5,301 bases of DNA from Desulfuromusa sp. (lineage in GTDB: Bacteria; Desulfobacterota; Desulfuromonadia; Desulfuromonadales; Geopsychrobacteraceae): assembly GCA_023145655.1 (NCBI GenBank), contig JAGLDI010000141.1, positions 1 through 5,301 on the forward strand, written 5' to 3'. Within the stretch, counting starts at the first letter, position 1, and the number at the start of each line of letters is the position of its first letter. A model generated the notes under the pieces. The model worked only from the letters and a program-made list of their open reading frames with translations. It was not told the DNA's origin and did not search any database. The translations under genes were made by a program, and so were the position numbers. Shown here in pieces: positions 1 through 5,301 of the stretch.

Positions 1-1
1 T

Positions 2-937
2 TTTGATCCGAGTGGGGCTAAGTACACCTACATCCTTTCCAATATTTCCCATCCAGTGATCGAAGGGGTTGCAGCTGGATACCGGATTCGCGATAAAGTC
101 TGGGAGCAAACCAATGGCCAGATCTATGTTGATTATCGTCCACTGGCCCAGTTGGGTGGCGAAAAAGATGTTATCAGCAAGCTGAAACTTGGTGCGGTAC
201 AGGGGATGCTCAGTTCTTCGGTTGCTGCAGCCAACGTGGCAGATCGCCTTGGAATTGTTAATCTTCCTTATGTTATTGATACCTTTGACAAGCTGGATAC
301 TTTTCGTAACGATCCGGAACTTTGGCAACCCTTTTCAGAAGGGGCTCTGTCCAGAGGTATTTATGTCGCAGATTTTACTGGCTACGGCCCTTACGGCTGG
401 GCAACAACAACTCCAGTGGACACTTTTGCTGCTGCAAAAGGGGTTAATTTTCGCATTGCCCAAGCTCCAGTCAATATGGATATCTACAAGGCGTGGAACC
501 TCAAGTTTACCGTCATGCCCTGGCCGGATGTTCCACAGGCTCTGCAAACCGGGGTTATCTCCGGACTTGATCATACTGTCATTGTCTGTAACATCACCAA
601 GAAGTTTACCATTGCCAAGTCATTCACCGAGCTGAACTATGCCCAGGGCTTGTTTGTCCATCTGATCAACAAGCGTTGGCTTGATAAGTTGCCAGCAGAT
701 TTACGGACAACTTTCCTGGCTGTTATCACTGAAGAGAGTGCAGCAACACGAGAAGCAACACGTAAGCAGTACGATGTCCAGGTTGCTAAAGCAAAAGAGG
801 CGGGAGTTCAATTCTACCAGTTGTCCGATACCGAAATTGCAGAGCTGAAAAAACTTGCTGAACCGGTTCTGGAAAAGTGGGGAAAGAAAGTCGGTCCCGA
901 TTATTTAGCCAAGGTTCGAGCAAAGCTTGGCAGTTGA
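2..937 (+). CDS. dctP: TRAP transporter substrate-binding protein DctP, 5' end cut by window edge
   Basis: This is the periplasmic solute receptor of a TRAP transporter; it captures a small organic acid and hands it to the DctQM carrier. The frame is open from base 2, so the gene begins outside the window. The GTG at 56 is internal, because 18 in-frame codons of family-like sequence precede it. About 311 residues are visible; the signal peptide and the first few mature residues are missing. Seen: an N-terminal helix leading to EQTNGQIYVDYRP and AQLGGEKD, matching the family pattern of T-G-R-I-x-v followed by QLG. The middle segment has an Arg (codon 452-454, in NFRIAQAP) at the place of the conserved carboxylate-pairing Arg of TRAP receptors. 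It is followed by MPWPDVPQALQTGVISGLDH, the usual 'evy-alqtGviDG' block. The substrate cannot be told; C4-dicarboxylates are only one option. dctQ and dctM follow on the same strand. Confidence 0.93.
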   Translation, partial: FDPSGAKYTYILSNISHPVIEGVAAGYRIRDKVWEQTNGQIYVDYRPLAQLGGEKDVISKLKLGAVQGMLSSSVAAANVADRLGIVNLPYVIDTFDKLDTFRNDPELWQPFSEGALSRGIYVADFTGYGPYGWATTTPVDTFAAAKGVNFRIAQAPVNMDIYKAWNLKFTVMPWPDVPQALQTGVISGLDHTVIVCNITKKFTIAKSFTELNYAQGLFVHLINKRWLDKLPADLRTTFLAVITEESAATREATRKQYDVQVAKAKEAGVQFYQLSDTEIAELKKLAEPVLEKWGKKVGPDYLAKVRAKLGS

Positions 938-955
938 TTACTAAATCTGTATAAT
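927..955 (+). promoter_or_regulatory. Candidate sigma70-type promoter overlapping the dctP stop
   Basis: TTGGCA at 927-932 (five of six matches to the -35 consensus) and TATAAT at 950-955 (perfect -10) are separated by exactly 17 bases. The -35 lies in the last codons of dctP and the -10 in the spacer after its TGA (935-937). Transcription would begin near 962, only a few bases before the terminator hairpin at 969. It could supply dctQM with their own transcript through read-through, or make a very short terminated RNA. This is sequence match only; activity is inferred. Confidence 0.5.
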
Positions 956-968
956 CGGCACGTTTTAG

Positions 969-998
969 GAGCCGGGGAATGCTCCCCGGCTCTTTTTT
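969..998 (+). terminator. Strong intrinsic terminator between dctP and dctQ
   Basis: A perfect 10-bp GC-rich stem, GAGCCGGGGA (969-978) with TCCCCGGCTC (983-992), closes a 4-base loop (ATGC) and is followed by six Ts (993-998). It is a textbook Rho-independent terminator on the plus strand, 31 bases after the dctP stop. It would let dctP be transcribed in excess over the membrane subunits dctQM, a usual need for binding-protein-dependent transporters. dctQM expression then depends on read-through or on a separate start. Confidence 0.92.
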
Positions 999-1079
999 AT
1001 TGTCGACTGATAAAAACCTTCTCTGCCGAATCATCCGCGAGCAGAATTTGACTTTGCCCTCTCCCAGAAAGAGCAATAG

Positions 1080-1589
1080 ATGCTGAAAAAAACCTTTAAA
1101 ACAATCGACCGGGGTTTTCTTTTTATTGAGGACTGGTCACTGTTTATCAGCGTCAGTGTGGCTTTGTTAACAGCAATGGCCAATGTTATTTTACGCAAAG
1201 CGACAGATAATGTCAGCCTCTACTGGTCAGATGAAGTGGTCCGCAAGGTGATCTATTTTTCTACCTATATTGGTTGTGTCGCTGCAATCCGCAGTCGTTC
1301 ACTGATCCGGATCGATGCTTTGCCGCAGATTTTTCCGGTATTGAAAAAACCCTTGACGTTATTTTCACACCTGGCCGTGCTCTTTTTCTCCGGAATCATG
1401 ATCAATCTTGGCTGGAAGATGACAATGATGATGTTTGAGGATGAATACGCCAAGACCACCACCCTGCAGATTCCCGAATGGTATTTCTATGCCATCCTCC
1501 CGATTATGGGGGTGATGATGTTTTTGCGAACCCTGATAGTTATGGTTGAAGACTGGCGCAGTAAACAAGATGTGATAGGAGAGGAATAA
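1080..1589 (+). CDS. dctQ: TRAP transporter small membrane subunit DctQ
   Basis: This is the four-helix small permease subunit of the TRAP transporter, which pairs with DctM in the inner membrane. It has 169 residues, normal for the family. Hydrophobic segments lie at about residues 18-38, 53-72, 92-112 and 134-156. Family hallmarks are visible: WSDEVVRK at the start of helix 2 (acidic and Arg residues after a Trp), the loop RSRSLIRIDAL corresponding to the 'g-x-H-i-x-v-D' motif (Leu-Ile in place of the more usual His-Ile), and IPEWYFYAILPIMG opening helix 4. The start at ATG 1080 has a modest purine-rich ribosome site (AGAAAGAG) just upstream. The stop at 1587-1589 leaves only 2 bases before the dctM ATG, so the two are co-transcribed and probably translationally coupled. 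Confidence 0.93.
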   Translation: MLKKTFKTIDRGFLFIEDWSLFISVSVALLTAMANVILRKATDNVSLYWSDEVVRKVIYFSTYIGCVAAIRSRSLIRIDALPQIFPVLKKPLTLFSHLAVLFFSGIMINLGWKMTMMMFEDEYAKTTTLQIPEWYFYAILPIMGVMMFLRTLIVMVEDWRSKQDVIGEE

Positions 1590-1591
1590 CC

Positions 1592-2878
1592 ATGGATTCC
1601 AGCTACCTGTTGATTCTTGCCCTGCTGCTTGGTTGCCTCGCCACAACCATCCCGGTGTTTATGGCGCTATTTTTTACCGGAACATTCGGGCTGGTCTATC
1701 TGCTGGGGATTGATGCCCAGATCGTTATCGAAGTTCTCTATCGCAGTATGGACAAGTTTGCCCTGGTGGTGGTGATGTTCTTTGTCTTGTGCGGCAACAT
1801 CATGACCACCGGGAGTATTGTTGAAAAGCTGATCAAAACTGCCAATGTGCTGGTCGGTTTTCTCCCCGGCGGACTGGCGATGGCCGGAATTCTGGCCTGT
1901 GGATTTTTTGGAGCAATCTCCGGCTCCACTGTTGCGACCGTGGTTGCAATTGGCGGCTTCATGATTCCAGCATTGGTTGAAAATGACTACGATGAAAAGT
2001 TTTCCGTCGGGATTATGACTACCGCTCCGATTTTGGGTGTAGTTATCCCACCCTCTATCGCAATGATCCTTTACGCCATGGTCAGCAATGATCCCCTTGA
2101 GGCGCTGTTTCTCACCGGATTCGTCCCCGGATTGATGATTATGGTGGCAATGAGTTTGTACGCCTATATTGTCTGTAAAAAGAAAGGACTGAAAACCACC
2201 AAACGGCCGACACCAAAAGAGGCTTTGAGCGTTGTCAGAGAAAGTATCTGGGCGCTGTTTCTGCCGGTGCTGATTTTTGGCGGGATCTATTCGGGAATGT
2301 TTACCGCCAATGAAGCAGCAGTCGTCGCCTGCTTTTATGCTTTCTTTGTTGAAATTTTTATCCATCGTGACATGAAATTGCTGGACGTAAAACGGGTGGT
2401 CGTTTCTTCAGCAGTAACCTCTGCAACCTTGTTGATTATTGTTGCTGGAGCCTCAGTCTTTGGTGAATACCTGACCTTTGAGCAGATTCCCAACAAGATT
2501 GCCACTGCGGTTGTCAGCAGTATCTCCTCCCCCTGGGTTTTTCTGCTGGCCGTTAATATCCTGCTGCTGATTATCGGCATGTTTATGGATATAATTTCTG
2601 CAACCCTGATTCTGACCCCGATCTTTTTACCATTACTGAGCAAGTTCGGCATCAACACCATGCACTTTGGTTTGCTGATGACCATCAATCTGGGGATCGG
2701 CTATTGTACCCCGCCCCTTGGAGTCAGTTTGTATATCTCCGGTGCCATCGTCAACCGTGATCTGGTTTACGTCTCAAAAGCGGTTATGCCGTTTCTGCTG
2801 ATTCAGATTGCCATATTGATGATTCTGACCTTCTGGCCCGATCTGGTTTTGTTTCTACCCCGCTGGGTTTATGGGTGA
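1592..2878 (+). CDS. dctM: TRAP transporter large membrane subunit DctM
   Basis: This is the large permease subunit that carries the substrate through the inner membrane with cation co-transport. It has 428 residues, full length for DctM, and is hydrophobic throughout. Signatures in order: GAISGSTVATVVAIGG at about residues 107-122, IPPS at 152-155, GGIYSGMFTANEAAVVA at about 230-246, MDIISATLILTPIFLP at about 332-347 and TPPLG at 373-377. These are the discontinuous-helix and DedA-like blocks of the DctM/ion transporter superfamily. The ATG at 1592 is preceded by a good ribosome site (GGAGAGGA, about 1578-1585) inside the end of dctQ. The C-terminus, ending in LPRWVYG, looks native. Residues encoded by 2774-2837 are repeated as DNA at 5015-5079. 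Immediately after the TGA (2876-2878) the sequence becomes macro-domain remnant, and no terminator is seen. Confidence 0.95.
   Translation: MDSSYLLILALLLGCLATTIPVFMALFFTGTFGLVYLLGIDAQIVIEVLYRSMDKFALVVVMFFVLCGNIMTTGSIVEKLIKTANVLVGFLPGGLAMAGILACGFFGAISGSTVATVVAIGGFMIPALVENDYDEKFSVGIMTTAPILGVVIPPSIAMILYAMVSNDPLEALFLTGFVPGLMIMVAMSLYAYIVCKKKGLKTTKRPTPKEALSVVRESIWALFLPVLIFGGIYSGMFTANEAAVVACFYAFFVEIFIHRDMKLLDVKRVVVSSAVTSATLLIIVAGASVFGEYLTFEQIPNKIATAVVSSISSPWVFLLAVNILLLIIGMFMDIISATLILTPIFLPLLSKFGINTMHFGLLMTINLGIGYCTPPLGVSLYISGAIVNRDLVYVSKAVMPFLLIQIAILMILTFWPDLVLFLPRWVYG
2774..2837 (+). repeat. 64-base direct repeat, copy 1 (inside the 3' end of dctM)
   Basis: This segment of dctM, running from TCAAAAGCGG to CCTTCTGGC, recurs in the same orientation at 5015-5079. 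The copies differ by one substitution (A to G) and one inserted G, both just after the shared TTTCTGCTG. Here it is ordinary in-frame coding sequence for the last transmembrane part of DctM, so this copy is the parent. Identity stops abruptly at 2837/2838. Confidence 0.95.
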
Positions 2879-3136
2879 TAGAGAGGTTTTATACAGCGTA
2901 TCGAGGTTGTTATCGTCGCTGTTTAGAGCTGCGGTTGAAAATAAAATCCGCTCAATCACTTTTCCGGGGATCAGCTGCGGTGTCTACCATTTTCCTATCG
3001 CTCAGGCGGCACAGATTGCGGTTCACAAAGTTGAGATATTTCTAGAGAAAACATGACCTTGGGAAAAGTGATCTTTGCCTGCTTTGGCGATGCAATTCAA
3101 AACACCATCGAAACGGCACTGAAGGTCCGTCGCTAA
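2873..3136 (+). pseudogene. Macro-domain (ADP-ribose hydrolase-type) pseudogene, C-terminal half only
   Basis: Three successive reading frames together spell the second half of a macro domain of the MacroD/YmdB type, which binds ADP-ribose and removes it, or the acetyl group of O-acetyl-ADP-ribose. Frame 1 (2881 on) gives TAYRGCYRRCLEL. The next frame (from 2928) gives NKIRSITFPGISCGVYHFP then AQAAQIAV, the most diagnostic block (family form: S-I-A-F-P-A-I-S-T-G-V-Y-G-Y-P). The third frame (3044-3136) gives ENMTLGKVIFACFGDA and ends ALKVRR at TAA 3134-3136, matching the family's final strand K-V-I-F-V-C-F. One lost G near 2931 would restore CLELAVENKIRS, and one lost base near 3042-3044 would join the last two parts. 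GDREVL right at the dctM stop may be a still earlier piece. The N-terminal half, with the ADP-ribose-binding Asn and Gly-rich loops, is absent. The intact 61-codon reading from 2871 to 3056 is only the middle piece. Confidence 0.82.
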
Positions 3137-3302
3137 AATTATTGATAGGACGAGTCATAATCAACGACTTGTACCACTGGTCATGGATAGATTCTGATCT
3201 GGGATGCTGGAATGTCAGAGATAAGTATGGTGTCCCAAGAAATCCTCATCTGGCAGGTTGATCACGCAAGACTTACTCTGATCGTAAAGAAGAGTTTGAA
3301 GA
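3137..3302. other. Spacer of 166 bases with no recognised feature
   Basis: This lies between the macro-domain remnant and the transferase gene. I find no convincing promoter, hairpin or RNA gene. A 39-codon reading beginning TTG 3142 and stopping at 3261 exists (it contains DLYHWSWIDSDLG), but it has no ribosome site and I do not recognise it. The only functional element I can support is the ribosome site for the next gene, AAGAAGAG at 3287-3294. Confidence 0.5.
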
Positions 3303-4934
3303 ATGAAGTACTGTTTGAGGGAAGAAAAAAAAACAACACTCTGGAGATGTGTGCTGTGTAACTTAGGTTATATCCTTGCTCTCCTGTTGATTTTATTTTT
3401 AATGGATATCGCCTACGCCTTTTATAATCCCCATTATACTTATGTTCGTTTTACTGGACATGAGAGGACTTTGATTTCATTCCTGCTGGTTTTGTCTCTT
3501 AACAGAAGCAGAGGAGTTCGTGTTTTTTTTCTTGTAATTATCTTTTTGTCATCTCTGATCCAGTTTCTTCACTTTCAATATTTTGGCAATCTTGTTCAGC
3601 CCATTGAATTTTATCAGTTTTTGTTCAATCTTCAAGAAGTTACGGAATCCTATATGTATGCCATTGCAACGGCATTTGTCCCTTTGGGTTTGGTTTCAGT
3701 AACTTTTTTTGTGGCGATTTTTGTGAATAATTGGTTTCAGGGGAAAATGGTTTTTTTTCGTTTTGGAATGATCCTTCTTGTCCTGTTTTTTTCCTATCAA
3801 ATAGCTTGGAGTTATTCATATTTACGTCATAATTCAGGGCGCATAACTCATCATTATATGAAGAAAATCTATCCGCGTCCCACAGCTCTTTCTGTCACTA
3901 ATTTTCAGCGGAGTTTTTTCTGTTTTATTTCAGGAGTTGTTCCACAAAAATTTTTTGGAAGTAAACAGAATTATCCTGTTCTTGACCCTCCCGATCTTGA
4001 GGAGATTCTACCTAAGAGAACTGTCGTTCTTGTTATTGGAGAATCTCTCCGTTTTGATCGCCTTTCCCTCTTGGGGTATGACAAACCAACAACCCCTCAA
4101 CTAGATCAGCTCTATGCAGATAAAGAAATATATGCAGACTGGATTTATGCCGGCGGAACAGTAACAAAGACTGCAGTATCGGTTGTCTTGAATCGACTTA
4201 AATATCCGGGAGACTCTGCGCTGACCAGTCGGCAAAAGAATAGTTTATTTAAGCTTGCTAAGGATAATGGGTTCACGACTTACTTTTTCTCTGCACAGAA
4301 GAAATCAAAAATGAGTTTTCTTGATAGCCTGATCTGTAAAAAATGCATCGATCACTATAAAAACCGGACTGATTATAAGAATGAGCATGCTGGAGCATCA
4401 AGATATGATGATATTCTCTTATCTATTACGGAAGAAATTGACTGGAGCAAATCGTCATTTGTCGTTTTGCAGCAACGGGGATCTCACAGCCCCTACGCAA
4501 AACAGGTTCCCTCTAAATATAAAAAATTTGAAAATGATTACGATAATACTGTTTTATACACGGACTATATTTTAGCCTCCCTGCTTCGCAAAATCAGGGG
4601 AAAGTGCAAGAATGACCTCTATTTTATGTTTGTTTCCGACCATGGAGAATTACTGGGTGAAAGCGGGAAGAATGGTCATGGTTGGTTTGAAAAGGAGGTT
4701 TATAAAATCCCTTTTATTTTCTACGCGGATAGGAAAAATAGAGAAATCCTTCCGAAAATACGGTCTCAGTTTGATGTCAGTAATCTGGTTGCAACAGCTC
4801 TTGGTTATCGGGTGCAATGGGATCCACCTGATGAAGACCTCTATATAAACGGGCCGGATTTGAACGCTTTGGGGGGTTACCTGCATCTGAAAATGGCCGG
4901 AAAAAAAATTCTGAAAAAAGAATTAGTTCGCTAG
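3303..4934 (+). CDS. Sulfatase-fold phosphoethanolamine transferase (EptA/CptA-like)
   Basis: This is an inner-membrane enzyme predicted to move phosphoethanolamine from phosphatidylethanolamine to lipid A, LPS core or another envelope glycan. It has 543 residues, typical of the family. Five hydrophobic segments lie at about residues 16-40, 54-67, 72-92, 117-141 and 149-171, followed by a periplasmic catalytic domain. Metal and catalytic positions by family pattern: Glu247 in VVLVIGESLR, followed by GYDKPTTP; the nucleophile Thr290 in TKTAVSV (Thr288 is the alternative); His395 in GSHSPY; the block YDNTVLYTD at 413-421; Asp446-His447 in VSDHGE; and His459 in NGHGW. All look intact, so the enzyme is probably active. 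A CxxC pair sits at 345-348. The ATG at 3303 has AAGAAGAG eight bases upstream. The gene is clearly AT-richer than dctPQM (21 of 60 G+C at 3541-3600 against 35 of 60 at 1861-1920), suggesting a separate origin. The exact acceptor, and so a gene name, cannot be assigned. Confidence 0.87.
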   Translation: MKYCLREEKKTTLWRCVLCNLGYILALLLILFLMDIAYAFYNPHYTYVRFTGHERTLISFLLVLSLNRSRGVRVFFLVIIFLSSLIQFLHFQYFGNLVQPIEFYQFLFNLQEVTESYMYAIATAFVPLGLVSVTFFVAIFVNNWFQGKMVFFRFGMILLVLFFSYQIAWSYSYLRHNSGRITHHYMKKIYPRPTALSVTNFQRSFFCFISGVVPQKFFGSKQNYPVLDPPDLEEILPKRTVVLVIGESLRFDRLSLLGYDKPTTPQLDQLYADKEIYADWIYAGGTVTKTAVSVVLNRLKYPGDSALTSRQKNSLFKLAKDNGFTTYFFSAQKKSKMSFLDSLICKKCIDHYKNRTDYKNEHAGASRYDDILLSITEEIDWSKSSFVVLQQRGSHSPYAKQVPSKYKKFENDYDNTVLYTDYILASLLRKIRGKCKNDLYFMFVSDHGELLGESGKNGHGWFEKEVYKIPFIFYADRKNREILPKIRSQFDVSNLVATALGYRVQWDPPDEDLYINGPDLNALGGYLHLKMAGKKILKKELVR

Positions 4935-5014
4935 GTGGTATAAAATTTAAGGGGGGCTGTTCTAGATAGCTAGCCCATGTATTCCTTAATGAGTTGTTTT
5001 AACTGGGATAATTG

Positions 5015-5079
5015 TCAAAAGCGGTTATGCCGTTTCTGCTGGTTGCAGATTGCCATATTGATGATTCTGACCTTCTGGC
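5015..5079 (+). repeat. Direct repeat, copy 2: detached piece of dctM
   Basis: This is a near-identical copy of 2774-2837 (one substitution, one inserted G), lying 2.2 kb downstream in the same orientation. The inserted G breaks the dctM frame. There is no dctM sequence on either side: the left flank (to 5014) is unassigned and the right flank from 5080 is the minus-strand DraG-like remnant. This copy is therefore a non-functional scar. Confidence 0.95.
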
Positions 5080-5249
5080 ACCCTCACGCCACCAATCGAG
5101 ATAACGTATCCCGATGTTGGGATATTAAAACCGTCTTGATCGCGAAGACTCTCAGCAACTCGAAGGGCCATCCGAATAGGTCCCCCAATCTTATCTCCTG
5201 CTGCTAAACCTAACAGAACTCCCATGGTTCGGTCTTCAATTTCTTCCAT
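5080..5249 (-). pseudogene. ADP-ribosylglycohydrolase (DraG family) N-terminal fragment
   Basis: Reading leftward from ATG 5249-5247, the protein opens DRTMGVLLGLAAGDKIGGP and continues IRMALRVAESL. This matches the start of ADP-ribosylglycohydrolases, which cleave ADP-ribose from proteins or nucleotides using a binuclear metal site; the L-G-L-A-x-G-D-x-x-G block is the family's N-terminal signature. Near GFNIP (about 5105-5120) the frame is lost. The neighbouring frame then reads GIRYLDWWREGA (about 5081-5112), which fits the family's next conserved stretch, so a single-base indel is likely. After that the sequence runs straight into the reversed dctM copy at 5079, so over 200 codons with the metal-binding catalytic region are missing. 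The 74-codon open reading to 5025 is thus a chimera. The start region is intact, so a short transcript could still be made. Confidence 0.75.
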
Positions 5250-5267
5250 CTGGTGATCTCTCGTATT

Positions 5268-5285
5268 CTTAACGTTTTTGTTAAG
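5268..5285 (-). promoter_or_regulatory. Inverted repeat upstream of the DraG-like remnant
   Basis: CTTAAC and GTTAAG (six perfect pairs) are separated by six bases, 18 bases upstream of the remnant's ATG. It could be an operator for a dimeric regulator or a small hairpin in the leader. The stem is short and AT-rich and lies at the window edge, so the role is open. Confidence 0.3.
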
Positions 5286-5301
5286 ATTTGTCTTTGTTTG
5301 T

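Noticed and set aside
1667..2365. Long 232-codon minus-strand reading frame opposite dctM
   Set aside because: It has His-, Gln- and Asn-rich low-complexity composition typical of the antisense of a hydrophobic gene, and it lies wholly inside the well-supported dctM.
3142..3200. Promoter-like hexamers (TTGATA, TTGTAC) upstream of the transferase gene
   Set aside because: Neither has a fair -10 element at 16-18 bases; these are chance matches in AT-rich spacer.
3142..3261. 39-codon reading frame starting at TTG in the macro-transferase spacer
   Set aside because: It has no ribosome site, a rare start codon, no recognisable family, and a length within chance expectation.
4954..4976. Possible terminator after the transferase gene (GGGCT with AGCCC)
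   Set aside because: Only five pairs flank an irregular loop and there is no T-tract afterwards. It is too weak to call.
4970..5014. Minus-strand 14-codon run QLSQLKQLIKEYMG before a stop, resembling a protein tail
   Set aside because: It is too short to assign and its upstream side is the dctM copy. It might be another gene scrap, but nothing supports this beyond its appearance.
2774..5079. The direct repeats as attL/attR of an integrative element in the 3' end of dctM
   Set aside because: No integrase or excisionase is in the block, and the native-looking DctM tail continues past the left copy. Removing the block by recombination between the copies would give dctM a foreign antisense-DraG tail. 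The repeats fit a rearrangement scar better.
4977..5207. 76-codon plus-strand reading frame
   Set aside because: It is stitched from unassigned spacer, the out-of-context dctM copy and the antisense of the DraG remnant, and has no ribosome site. It is an accidental open frame.

Overview
The window reads as a Gram-negative, proteobacterial chromosome segment. It holds a tripartite periplasmic (TRAP) transporter operon, a periplasm-facing phosphoethanolamine transferase-like enzyme that would act on lipopolysaccharide or another envelope glycan, and the remains of two ADP-ribose-processing genes. The style of the TRAP operon and of the DraG-like remnant suggests a deltaproteobacterial (Desulfuromonadota-like) host. 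That is inference only; no taxonomic marker is present.

Region 1 (1-2878) is dctP (cut by the left edge), dctQ and dctM. DctP binds a small organic acid in the periplasm and delivers it to the DctQ-DctM membrane carrier, which is driven by a sodium or proton gradient. dctP is separated from dctQM by 142 bases that hold a strong intrinsic terminator. Just upstream of it is a near-consensus sigma70-type promoter overlapping the end of dctP. dctQ and dctM are tightly coupled, with only 2 bases between them.

Region 2 (about 2873-3302) starts directly at the dctM stop codon. It holds the C-terminal half of a macro-domain (ADP-ribose-binding/hydrolysing) gene, broken by frame changes, followed by 166 bases with nothing recognisable.

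Region 3 (3303-4934) is an intact 543-codon sulfatase-fold membrane enzyme of the phosphoethanolamine transferase type. It is visibly more AT-rich than the transporter genes and stands alone.

Region 4 (4935-5301) is a scar. A 65-base near-identical copy of the 3' end of dctM (5015-5079) is joined directly to the N-terminal fragment of a minus-strand ADP-ribosylglycohydrolase (DraG-like) gene. That fragment is itself frameshifted and lacks everything beyond about its first 57 codons.

The transporter works as one unit and the transferase as another; nothing links them functionally. The main oddity is architectural. Between the transporter and the right edge, pieces of two different ADP-ribose hydrolase families and a duplicated dctM tail bracket a compositionally foreign envelope-modification gene. 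This looks like a rearrangement hotspot. I do not see a clear new functional system in it.
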